From assembly GCA_031268525.1 (NCBI GenBank), contig JAIRXA010000151.1, positions 1-15,220 of the forward strand: a stretch of 15,220 nt of DNA, given 5' to 3'. The first letter of the stretch is position 1. The number at the start of each line of letters is the position of its first letter. Positions 5,764 through 13,547 of the stretch are shown here, piece after piece. The stretch comes from Coriobacteriales bacterium. Lineage in GTDB: Bacteria; Actinomycetota; Coriobacteriia; Coriobacteriales; UBA8131. A model generated the notes under the pieces. It saw only the letters and a program-made list of their open reading frames with translations, was not told the origin of the DNA and did no database searches. A program made the translations under genes and the position numbers.

Positions 5764-8430
5764 ATGACGAAAGCTATATCAAGGCGCGGCTTCCTTACTG
5801 GAGCGGGCGCGGTAGGGCTGGGTATTGCTGGAGCGACCGTCGCCGGAATGGGGAATGGCATCGCACTGGCGGAGGAGACCACAGGCGCCGCCACGGCACA
5901 GCCTCAGATAACCGCTGCTGCTGTCCAGAGTCCCGTCATGGTAGAAGCCGGCGCGACTCCCGGTGCCACAGACACCACCTATGGTTATCTTGTCAATCCC
6001 CAGGAGGACTTTTCGACGGCCACCACGGACTATTCCGCAATTTTTTCTCCCCTGAAAATTGGCAGTTCGACGATGAAGAACCGCTTGGGCAAGAGTTGTG
6101 CGGGTTCTGAGACGCAGCACTCGGCTCTGGAGGTGAGCGACTCGGCAATGGGCTTTTACGAGCGCTTCTGCAAGGGCGGGCTGGGGCTGATCTGCGTAGA
6201 GCCAGGCGAGCCGTTTTCTGGCCGCGATAAGATGCCTCTGCCACCGGGCACCTATAAGATAGACATAGACACCGACGAGGGCATTGAGCGCGTCAGGCCG
6301 CTGGCGGAGATGGCGCATAATTACGGGGCCCTGATCATTGCCCAGATGTTGGATATGTTTCTGCCCTGGGGCGGCGCCTCTACCGTGGCGGTGCCCTCCA
6401 AGCTGGAGACAGTGTTTCAGAGGACAGACCTCATGCAGACAACCGAGGATGTACACAGGGAGCAGCAGGTCTTTATCGATGCCGCCGTGCGTTACTGGAA
6501 GGCGGGCTTTGACGGGGTGGAGATTAACGCTTCCTGCAACCACTACTTCGCCTGCTACCTTTCGCGCTACACCAATCGCGAACGTACCGACCAGTACAGC
6601 GGTGCAAGCATAGAAAACCGTTGTCGTATCGTTACAGAGATTATCGAAGGTATACGCAAGCAATGCGGTGAGGACTTTCTCATTGAGGTCTTGTACTCCG
6701 GCATTGAGGCCGACTTGGAGTATCTGGGTAAAGACGAGCTTTGTACCACGGTGGACGAGGCTTGTGAGATGGGTCGGCTCTTTGAGAAAGCCGGCGCAAA
6801 CTTCCTACAGATTCGCTCACAGCTCTATGGCAACCACGCTTCCGGTTTTCTCCCCGATGTCTTGCACTACTGTGAGCATGGAGACACTGGGTATGGCACG
6901 GTTATCGATTATCGCAGGCACCTTGAAGGCATTGTTGTTGGCCAGCATGAAGGCTATGCTGGGCTTCTGGAGGTTGCGGCCAAGATCAAGCAGGCTGTGA
7001 GCATTCCCGTGGGAACTGTGGGCGCCATGGATCCGCGTGCCACGCCGGATCTTTTGGATAACGCCATTAAAGATGGCAAGATAGACTTCATGATGATGAA
7101 CCGTCCGCTGATGGCCGACGGTTTGTACGCCGCAAAACTGCAAGCGGGCAGACGTGACGAGATTGCCCCCTGTGTACATTGTCTCACCTGCTTTGTGGCG
7201 CCTTTTGGCCTTGGCATGCCCGAATATTGTCGTGTCAACGCGGCTTTGACCAACGCCTATTCTGAGGATATGCCCGAAGGTTACGACCCACTGCCTGCCC
7301 TTGGGCATGAGTACGTTATGGTAGTTGGCGCCGGTCCCGGTGGCATGGAGTGTGCCCGCGTAGCAGCTCAGCGTGGCCACAGCGTAACCCTCTATGAGAA
7401 AGAGGACGATGTAGGCGGGATGATGAACTTTACCATGGGAGTAAAAGCCCCCCACGAGCGCATCGTCGACCATAAGAACTACCTTAAACGTCAGCTTGAG
7501 GTCTGGGGAGTTACGCTGGTCAAGAACAAAGAAGTTACGCTGGACTTCATTAGGGAAGAACAGCCCAGCGCGGTGGTCTTTGCTACTGGCTCGCTCTATG
7601 ATACGCTACCCTTTTCCGCGTCGGGTAACATCATTTCCATTGAGGACTTCTACAAAGGCAGGGCTTCAATCGACGATATGCCTGAGAATGTCGTCGTGTA
7701 CGGCGCCCAGCTCTACGCGGCAGATCTGGCAAAATACTTTCTCAGGTCCGGCAAGAAGGTGACAATACTCAATCCGGGCCCTGCCGATGAGCTGCTCAAG
7801 GGTGCTCCTGTCTGGCCAGGGAAGATGGGTAGTGAATGGCTGCCTGTCAAGAGCACAAAAATCTATAACAATGTGGTGGTTGCGCGTGCAGAAGGTGGCA
7901 CCGTGACGTTTGACACCGACTATGGCACTTCTGTAAGCCTTGAGTACGATGTCTTTGTCAATGGCATGCCGCTTATGCCAAACATGACGATGTACGACGC
8001 CCTGAACGAGCTTGCGGCTGCGGCGGCAGACGAGGATCCCGCGACGGCCTGGATGCCTGCGGTCTATGTTGTTGGTAATGCTCAACAGGCCAGCACTATT
8101 ACCCATGCCATAACCAGTGGCAATCTTACCGCACGGGAAATCGGTGGCCTGTCTATTGAGACTGAGGAGCCGCTGGCAGCCAATCAGTATCGAGGCTCGG
8201 CGTTGGCCTTTGGCACGGTAAGTGTCACCCTTACGGTGGAAGGCAAGGTCATTACGGCGGTTGTGGTCAACACCCGGCACGAGACCGCCGGTATCGCTCG
8301 TCATCTGGGCGACCAGTTTGCGGCGGAGATCATGGCAAAGGGCAGCGTCGATGCGGTGTCTGGTGCCACGATTACCAGTGATGCCGTAAGAGAGGCACTG
8401 GCAGAAGCCAAACAGCAGGCAGGCATTTAG
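5764..8430 (+). CDS. Tat-exported Old Yellow Enzyme-type reductase fused to FAD/Rossmann and C-terminal FMN-binding domain
   Basis: The product has 888 residues from ATG 5764, with GGAG/GAGTGAG just upstream; a GTG at 5749 lacks a site. It opens with a twin-arginine signal (SRRGFLTG, then a hydrophobic stretch to about residue 37) and a low-complexity linker to about 90. An OYE/2,4-dienoyl-CoA-reductase-like TIM barrel follows. A [4Fe-4S] motif is at C470-x2-C473-x2-C476-x12-C489. The FAD Rossmann motif VVGAGPGG is at 520-527. A second nucleotide-binding fold near 643 has lost its GxGxxG. The tail is an FMN_bind domain (about 810-885) with D863-AVSGAT869, the ApbE-type site where FMN is attached to Thr through phosphate. 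The first parts resemble BaiCD/enoate reductases. The tail and export signal imply an extracytoplasmic reductase fed by the NrfD/ferredoxin pair. The substrate is unknown; an alpha,beta-unsaturated compound is a guess from family. Confidence 0.93.
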   Translation: MTKAISRRGFLTGAGAVGLGIAGATVAGMGNGIALAEETTGAATAQPQITAAAVQSPVMVEAGATPGATDTTYGYLVNPQEDFSTATTDYSAIFSPLKIGSSTMKNRLGKSCAGSETQHSALEVSDSAMGFYERFCKGGLGLICVEPGEPFSGRDKMPLPPGTYKIDIDTDEGIERVRPLAEMAHNYGALIIAQMLDMFLPWGGASTVAVPSKLETVFQRTDLMQTTEDVHREQQVFIDAAVRYWKAGFDGVEINASCNHYFACYLSRYTNRERTDQYSGASIENRCRIVTEIIEGIRKQCGEDFLIEVLYSGIEADLEYLGKDELCTTVDEACEMGRLFEKAGANFLQIRSQLYGNHASGFLPDVLHYCEHGDTGYGTVIDYRRHLEGIVVGQHEGYAGLLEVAAKIKQAVSIPVGTVGAMDPRATPDLLDNAIKDGKIDFMMMNRPLMADGLYAAKLQAGRRDEIAPCVHCLTCFVAPFGLGMPEYCRVNAALTNAYSEDMPEGYDPLPALGHEYVMVVGAGPGGMECARVAAQRGHSVTLYEKEDDVGGMMNFTMGVKAPHERIVDHKNYLKRQLEVWGVTLVKNKEVTLDFIREEQPSAVVFATGSLYDTLPFSASGNIISIEDFYKGRASIDDMPENVVVYGAQLYAADLAKYFLRSGKKVTILNPGPADELLKGAPVWPGKMGSEWLPVKSTKIYNNVVVARAEGGTVTFDTDYGTSVSLEYDVFVNGMPLMPNMTMYDALNELAAAAADEDPATAWMPAVYVVGNAQQASTITHAITSGNLTAREIGGLSIETEEPLAANQYRGSALAFGTVSVTLTVEGKVITAVVVNTRHETAGIARHLGDQFAAEIMAKGSVDAVSGATITSDAVREALAEAKQQAGI

Positions 8431-8453
8431 AAGCTCTCCCCCTTCGTTGTGCA

Positions 8454-8484
8454 AGTGCCTCGCTGCCCTTTGCAGCGAGGCACT
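8454..8484. terminator. Perfect 13-bp hairpin between convergent genes, likely bidirectional transcription end
   Basis: AGTGCCTCGCTGC (8454-8466) and GCAGCGAGGCACT (8472-8484) pair perfectly around a CCTTT loop. It lies 23 bases after the OYE stop codon and 32 bases beyond the stop of the convergent flavoprotein gene. No strong T tract follows on either strand, so termination may be factor-assisted. Confidence 0.7.
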
Positions 8485-8516
8485 GTGCCATCCATCATGG
8501 TATAGGGTGGCCGATC

Positions 8517-9947
8517 TTACTCCGTATTCCTACCGTCTTGAGCGAGGATACCGCCTGCCACCATGTAGCCGCCCACAAAAGCCAGTCCCAGATCTGCATA
8601 CATGCCGGTGAGTGGCTTGCCTGATGGATTTCCGTCGCCGGAAGAGCCGCCTGCCGTGTGCCATCCGGCATACAGCCCTTTGATAGGCTTGCCATCTATA
8701 CTCAAAACCTGCATCTGAGGAGTAACACGTAAACCTGTCTTGGAGCCAAATACATGTCCGCCCAAGGCGGCACCATAGTAGGGTGGCTCATCGATACGGA
8801 ACAACCACTCCGTAGGGTATTTGTATGTCTGAGCGTAATCAATGCCCAAGTCACAGGCATCATTCCATTTTGTCACGTTATTCACAAAGGTGCCCTTTTC
8901 CAAGCCAAGCTGCTCGAACTTGGAATCAAAGCAACAAAAGGTTTTGCCGCCAGCCTGGCTCATTTCGACTGCAGCTGTATCGCAGAGGCCGGCCGAGGAT
9001 GGTGGAGCGTCGGTTGAATAGGGATAGCTTGTTGATGAGGTAGAGAGATAGGGGACTCGTTGGCCGTCGCGATTGATGCGCAGCCAGGGCTGGCGAAGCG
9101 CCTGGTTTCCGTCCTTGTTGATGTGCGTTTGCATCATCGTCTCATATTCATCATACTCTCTCCACCATACCCCTCCGTCAAACGCGCCGGTGGAGTCGTA
9201 CCCAGCCAAATCGGCACCAACACCTTGTCCCATGCGAATACACTCGCCAGTTCCGTTAGGAGGTGTTGCGATGTTTGCGATGCCCTGCAAACAGGTTGCC
9301 GAATACTTGCTCATCATTGCACGGTTGACCTCCATGCCTCCGGCGGTGAGGACGACGGCTCGATTTGCTCGTATGAAGTGTTCGCCATCTCCAGTCTCCA
9401 CCTTTACGCCGAGTACCTCGTTGCCATCGTAGACCAAAGTCTGCACATCATGGTTAACGCGGATATCCACACCTGCGTCACGTGCGGCCTGCTCAAGAAG
9501 TTGTAAAGGTATGAGGTTTACGTTGATGCCGTTGGTGGGCGTTGACATGCCCTCCCACTCCAGAAGGCCGTTGCCGGCAGGCGAGGGATTCATGGGCACC
9601 CACCTGGCCCCAGCCTTGTCATTCATCCAATCAATACAGCGGGGACCTTCTACCGCCATTGCATAGAGCAGATCGGGATCACCGGTCATTTGTTGGCAGT
9701 CCAATACATACTCCACAATATTGTTGGGATCGTAAGGGTAGCTCGGGTATGCCCACTGTGCCGATTCGGCCTGCCTGTGTCCTCCAAAATTGGAAAATAC
9801 AGATGAGTGCTTGGAGTTGCCTCCGGTTTCACCTGTCCGTTCCAACATCAGCACTCGATACCCCTCCTGAGCCAGCCTGATTGAGGCATTCATGCCGCCT
9901 GCACCGGATCCTACGACCAGTATCGATGGATGGCTATCAGGAGACAC
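8517..9947 (-). CDS. FAD-binding_2 family flavoprotein (fumarate reductase / ketosteroid dehydrogenase-like)
   Basis: The product has 476 residues from GTG 9947. The N-terminal FAD site VVGSGAGG (residues 11-18), then ERTGETGGNSKHSS at the ribose/pyrophosphate region, and the C-terminal segment YADLGLAFVGGYMVAG closing on the isoalloxazine, place it in the fumarate reductase/succinate dehydrogenase flavoprotein superfamily (FAD_binding_2). These enzymes reduce or oxidise C=C bonds next to carbonyls in organic acids or steroids. There is no signal peptide, no FMN_bind and no haem domain, so it appears cytoplasmic, unlike many Eggerthellaceae paralogues. No ribosome site precedes the GTG, and no later start keeps the GxGxxG motif, so either the gene is leaderless or its 5' end has been shortened. 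It is divergent from a lysR gene that probably controls it. The substrate cannot be read from the sequence. Confidence 0.88.
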   Translation of the reverse strand: MSPDSHPSILVVGSGAGGMNASIRLAQEGYRVLMLERTGETGGNSKHSSVFSNFGGHRQAESAQWAYPSYPYDPNNIVEYVLDCQQMTGDPDLLYAMAVEGPRCIDWMNDKAGARWVPMNPSPAGNGLLEWEGMSTPTNGINVNLIPLQLLEQAARDAGVDIRVNHDVQTLVYDGNEVLGVKVETGDGEHFIRANRAVVLTAGGMEVNRAMMSKYSATCLQGIANIATPPNGTGECIRMGQGVGADLAGYDSTGAFDGGVWWREYDEYETMMQTHINKDGNQALRQPWLRINRDGQRVPYLSTSSTSYPYSTDAPPSSAGLCDTAAVEMSQAGGKTFCCFDSKFEQLGLEKGTFVNNVTKWNDACDLGIDYAQTYKYPTEWLFRIDEPPYYGAALGGHVFGSKTGLRVTPQMQVLSIDGKPIKGLYAGWHTAGGSSGDGNPSGKPLTGMYADLGLAFVGGYMVAGGILAQDGRNTE

Positions 9948-9948
9948 T

Positions 9949-10881
9949 ATGAATGCACAACATTTGCGTGAGTATCTGGTACTCGTAGACGAATTGTGTT
10001 ATTCGACAGCGGCACGAAAGCTCTACATATCTCGCCCTACACTCAAAACGCACCTCAAAGAACTGGAAGAAGAGCTTGGTTGTTTGCTCGTCGAGCGCAG
10101 GACAGAACAGATAGCTCTTACGATGGCTGGCAGACGCTTCGTTCAACGGGCGGCAGACCTGCTTGCGCATATTGATGAGGTAATCGCAGAATTCCAGACG
10201 CTTTCTCAAAACCTGATCACTGTTACTATCGCCTCTACTAATCTCCCGTGGTTGGAGAGCACCTTATATAAGGCACGGCAAAATATACGTAAGCGCTATT
10301 CACAAAAGCAAATTGAGATCGTTTCGGTTAACGGTCCACTCAGCACGCTTTCTGCTTTGTCAGAAGCACACAACGATATCGTGGTTACCGGGTATAAGAG
10401 TTATCTTGCAGAGCATGAAAGACCGATCCTACCCAAGGGGATGCAGTCGTTTTGGCTTCAGAGAGAAGAGATCAAGTTCTTGATGACGCAGGAAAATCCA
10501 CTTTGCACTCGCGTAGAGGTACGAGCACGAGATCTTGATGGACACACATTGATCGTCCCACCAGATCTTTACGAGGCATACGCGCGCGACGGAGTTTGCG
10601 AGCGATTGGCGGCTCAGGGGGCGAAGGTGCAGCTTGAACTCGCCGACGTTGACGATCATTTTGAATATTTCAACTATGATTTTGAGGAAAAAATCGGTAT
10701 TGTGCCCACCACATTGATTCCTCGCTTTGGGATTGACGAGCGAGAGGAATATTGTACCTTCTCCTTGCTTGACTTTCCGCTGTATACCGACTTCTTTGCT
10801 GTCTATAACGAGGAATTCGCGGCAACTGAGGGTGGCGGGCTTCTTATAGAGGAGATGAAGGCAATAATTCAAGAGCGATGA
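9949..10881 (+). CDS. LysR-family transcriptional regulator
   Basis: The product has 310 residues from ATG 9949. AGGAG lies 6 bases upstream; longer starts would run inside the divergent flavoprotein gene. A winged helix-turn-helix spans about residues 1-60 (REYLVLVDELCYSTAARKLY, then SRPTLKTHLKELEEELGCLL with VERR). A linker helix and a two-lobed periplasmic-binding-protein-like effector domain follow, to about residue 305. LysR regulators usually control a divergently oriented enzyme gene and themselves in response to a pathway metabolite; here that target would be the FAD_binding_2 flavoprotein gene. The domain order and length are normal for the family. The two start codons are one base apart, which leaves no separate promoter region: operators would have to lie inside coding DNA. 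Confidence 0.92.
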   Translation: MNAQHLREYLVLVDELCYSTAARKLYISRPTLKTHLKELEEELGCLLVERRTEQIALTMAGRRFVQRAADLLAHIDEVIAEFQTLSQNLITVTIASTNLPWLESTLYKARQNIRKRYSQKQIEIVSVNGPLSTLSALSEAHNDIVVTGYKSYLAEHERPILPKGMQSFWLQREEIKFLMTQENPLCTRVEVRARDLDGHTLIVPPDLYEAYARDGVCERLAAQGAKVQLELADVDDHFEYFNYDFEEKIGIVPTTLIPRFGIDEREEYCTFSLLDFPLYTDFFAVYNEEFAATEGGGLLIEEMKAIIQER

Positions 10882-10896
10882 ATCGTGCTACAAAGC

Positions 10897-10931
10897 AAAC
10901 GTGCCAGGAGAAAGATTCTTCCGGCACGTTT
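10897..10931 (+). terminator. Hairpin terminator after lysR
   Basis: AAACGTGCC (10897-10905) pairs with GGCACGTTT (10923-10931), with partial inner pairing, 16 bases after the lysR stop. The 3' arm ends in TTT, followed by a weak T-containing stretch. The A and T ends allow function in both directions. The rest of the 192-base gap to the VWA gene shows no gene. Confidence 0.65.
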
Positions 10932-11061
10932 CTGACTGCTTTATACAAGGTCACAGCTTTCGTAATCTGTTCGCCCTCCATCCTGGCAGCGGTCATGTCA
11001 ATGCTGATCTCGCTCAAATGCTTGCTTATTGTGGTTCTATGGCGGCCATACTTTCAGCAGC

Positions 11062-11078
11062 GGTGAGAGTCTCTCACC
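11062..11078 (-). terminator. Palindrome over the VWA gene stop codon, possible terminator hairpin
   Basis: GGTGAGAG and CTCTCACC are perfect inverted arms around one central base, giving a 7-bp stem with a 3-base loop if folded. The stop codon of the VWA gene lies in one arm. No T tract follows on the minus strand, so its role is uncertain. Confidence 0.35.
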
Positions 11079-12657
11079 CGATCAGTTCAGACGCGGTGTA
11101 CAGGAGACGCAGGTATTCTTCGCGATATGCTTCGCGGTCGCGGCCGAGGTTGGATTCTGCGAGGGTGATGACGGTGTCAAGCTGCCTGAAGCTTGCGTCA
11201 TTGGGGTGTCTGAGCAGGTCGCCAAAGAGCGCGACAGAACTGGCAAAACCAAAGTCGGTAGTGTTGCTCCCCCAGGCACTCAGTGGTTTTGCGGCAACCG
11301 TGATGAGTTGGCTTGCGCTCGCGCCTGGGTCTTTGTAGCGGATGTTCACCGTAAACGGTGTGGCGCTCTCATCGGTCATGTCCAACTCAAACAGGATGAC
11401 GATGTCTGAGCCTGCGCCCATCTCACCAGCGTCCTTGCGGTCATCGGCAAAATCCTCGTTGTTCATGGTGCGATTCTCGTAGCCTATCAGGCGGTAGGAC
11501 TCCACGGCCTCGGGGTTAAACGCAACCAGAGCTTTGACGTCGTTTGCGACCGTGAACAGGTTTGAGCCCAGTTCGTTGATCAGAACCTTCTTTGCCGTCT
11601 GTTGCGAGTCCAGATACGAATAGTTGCCGTTTCCTTCCTTGGACAGGGTCTCCATGATGTCATCGCGTATATTGCCGGTACCAAAGCCGAGGACGCTCAG
11701 ATAGATACCTGTGTCTCGTTTCTCGCCGATGAAATCCGCAAGGCTCGCGGTGTCGGACAGGCCCACGTTGAAGTCGCCGTCCGTCGCGAGGATGACGCGG
11801 TTATTGCCCCCCCTGATGAAGTATTCCTGCGCGAGTGAATAGGCCGTCTGTATGCCCTCGGCGCCCGCAGTCGAGCCACCGGCGGACAGCTCGAATATCG
11901 CTGAGTTGATGCGGTTCTTTTCGCTGCCGCGAACCCCGCTGAGTACCACCTTGGAGCTTCCCGCATAGGTCACGATCGAGATTCGGTCATCCTCGTCGAG
12001 CGTATCGGTCAACAGCGAGAACGCATTTTGGAGCAGAGGAAGCTTATCATAGGATTCCATGGAGCCGGAGGTGTCAATGAGAAAGACGAGATTGCTCGGC
12101 GGCAGCTCGTTCTTGTCGATATCCTCGGTTTTTATGCGGATAAACGCGAGTTTTTTGCTTGAATCAAAGGGGGATGTGCCCAGTTCGGTGTAGACCGCGA
12201 AGGGGCTTTCACCCACGGGCGCGATGGGCTCGTCGTACTCGAAGTAATTGATGAGCTCCTCTGTCCTGACAGCGTCAGCAGGAGGGAGCTGTCCGTTTTC
12301 GATGTAGCGTCTCATATTGCTGTACGCGGCGGTATCGACTTTCAATGAGAGGGTGATTTCTGGATCGCTCACGGTAAAGCGCCTGCCCTGCTCGATGATG
12401 TTGAGATACTGCTCACCCTCGTAGGAGTAATCATAAGGATAGGAGTTGTAGCCGTCCCCCAAGGTAGCATCGCCAAAATCTCCGTCAGGCATCGGTGCGT
12501 AATTACCGCCATTATCGGCATAACCTTCGCCAAGCTCCAGTGAGGGAGCATCGCCATAGCCTCCCTCAAGCCCTCCACCTGCGGAACAGCCGCTCAGCAT
12601 GAGGGTAAAACTCAGGAGCAGCGAGAGCGAAAAAGCCACTGTTTTCTTCACGGTCAT
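11074..12657 (-). CDS. VWA-domain lipoprotein (YfbK-like, DUF3520-type C-terminus)
   Basis: The product has 527 residues. The second of two adjacent ATGs is chosen because GGAGG is 4 bases upstream of it but only 1 base before the first. The signal peptide ends in the lipobox LSGC, with Cys24 the lipidated residue. A Gly/Tyr/Asp-rich linker runs to about residue 80. The von Willebrand A domain has a complete MIDAS metal site: DTSGS near 195-199, the GGST threonine near 263 and the TDGD aspartate near 293. The C-terminal part with VKALVAFNPEAVESYRLIGY resembles YfbK-like proteins. Such lipoproteins are thought to be surface or envelope adhesion or assembly factors. It follows an ECF sigma and a membrane anti-sigma-like gene, and a promoter-like motif shared with the sigma gene lies before it, so it is probably part of the sigma regulon. 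Confidence 0.9.
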   Translation of the reverse strand: MTVKKTVAFSLSLLLSFTLMLSGCSAGGGLEGGYGDAPSLELGEGYADNGGNYAPMPDGDFGDATLGDGYNSYPYDYSYEGEQYLNIIEQGRRFTVSDPEITLSLKVDTAAYSNMRRYIENGQLPPADAVRTEELINYFEYDEPIAPVGESPFAVYTELGTSPFDSSKKLAFIRIKTEDIDKNELPPSNLVFLIDTSGSMESYDKLPLLQNAFSLLTDTLDEDDRISIVTYAGSSKVVLSGVRGSEKNRINSAIFELSAGGSTAGAEGIQTAYSLAQEYFIRGGNNRVILATDGDFNVGLSDTASLADFIGEKRDTGIYLSVLGFGTGNIRDDIMETLSKEGNGNYSYLDSQQTAKKVLINELGSNLFTVANDVKALVAFNPEAVESYRLIGYENRTMNNEDFADDRKDAGEMGAGSDIVILFELDMTDESATPFTVNIRYKDPGASASQLITVAAKPLSAWGSNTTDFGFASSVALFGDLLRHPNDASFRQLDTVITLAESNLGRDREAYREEYLRLLYTASELIG

Positions 12658-12709
12658 CATTCCTCCAAAATTGTTGTGATCGACATACCAAGCCCTTGAT
12701 CCATCACAA

Positions 12710-12740
12710 CAAAAACCCTCGCCAAACCTGAAACATTACA
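12710..12740 (-). promoter_or_regulatory. Candidate ECF-sigma promoter before the VWA lipoprotein gene
   Basis: On the minus strand TGTAATGTTTC (12740-12730), 13 bases and GTTTTTG (12716-12710) match the arrangement found before the ECF sigma gene itself. It sits in the 110-base gap after the anti-sigma-like gene and gives a predicted leader of roughly 45 bases. Confidence 0.55.
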
Positions 12741-12770
12741 ATCTTTTACAAACTTTTCCAAAAAATGCCC

Positions 12771-13544
12771 TCAAACCTTGTTTTCCGGATCGACCATGCT
12801 GCGATACAGGCTCGCGAGCGTTGCCAAATCATCGCGGCAACTTATGGTGTAAATGGCGCCTTCGTTCTCAAATTGCAGCAGCTTATACTCGTCTCTGATG
12901 ACCGCGGGTATCGTTGTGCCGTCGATGATGACGTAGTCCATCTCCGCGCTCCAATCGTTCTGTCCGCCCGGCGCGAAGGGCTGCTGAATGGTGAGAACCA
13001 CGTCGTCATGCAGGGTGTTGTCCAGCACATAGATGCTCTGCCCGTTGTCCCAGTCCGTCCGAGCAACCGAGAATTGGACGGGAAGCCTGAAGCCGAGCGG
13101 CCTGAGCTCAGACCAGGAATCCTGCTCCGGCGAAAGTGCTGGTGGCAAGGATGTGGAGGAAGGGTCCGCCGCGGGGTTCTGGGTGGCATCAGGCGAGAGG
13201 GAGGTGAACATGCTCAGATTCGTGAGAACCGCCAGGACTCCTATGAACAGCACCAGACAGGCCGCTGCGGCGCTTACGATGAAGGGAAGACGCCTGCGTC
13301 GCACGCCCGCGTGTGTATGCGTGCCTGTGCCGAGGGTCGTGGCTGGGGTCGTGCCAGCGACTGCACCAGTGCCATCGTTCCTGCTGCTCTGTGTAAGATC
13401 TTTAACAAGCCTGTCGGCGCGAGGTGTCGCATATCTGAGGTTCTGCTGTCTCAGCGTCTCCTGCTCATCGAGCAGACGGGCGCCCTGACGCTCGACATAG
13501 GTATCAGCCAGCTTCTTCAAGATTCTGTCATCGTGTTCGGACAT
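12771..13544 (-). CDS. Membrane anti-sigma factor-like protein
   Basis: The product has 257 residues. A cytoplasmic, charged N-terminal region (1-85) rich in Glu, Arg and Gln, a single transmembrane helix at about 86-107 after VRRRR, and a Pro/Ser/Asp-rich stretch are followed by an outside domain of about 110 residues with no recognised family. This layout, immediately after an ECF sigma gene, fits an anti-sigma factor that holds the sigma at the membrane. No zinc-binding HxxxCxxC motif of the ZAS class is present, so the call rests on topology and position. The start lies 3 bases after the sigma stop codon, and its ribosome site AGGGAGG (13560-13554) is inside the sigma gene, implying coupled translation. 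The outside domain probably senses an envelope signal (inference). Confidence 0.72.
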   Translation of the reverse strand: MSEHDDRILKKLADTYVERQGARLLDEQETLRQQNLRYATPRADRLVKDLTQSSRNDGTGAVAGTTPATTLGTGTHTHAGVRRRRLPFIVSAAAACLVLFIGVLAVLTNLSMFTSLSPDATQNPAADPSSTSLPPALSPEQDSWSELRPLGFRLPVQFSVARTDWDNGQSIYVLDNTLHDDVVLTIQQPFAPGGQNDWSAEMDYVIIDGTTIPAVIRDEYKLLQFENEGAIYTISCRDDLATLASLYRSMVDPENKV

Positions 13545-13547
13545 CTC

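Noticed and set aside
5779..6663. 294-codon minus-strand frame inside the OYE gene
   Set aside because: It is a shadow of a GC-biased coding sequence; the opposite strand has clear domains throughout.
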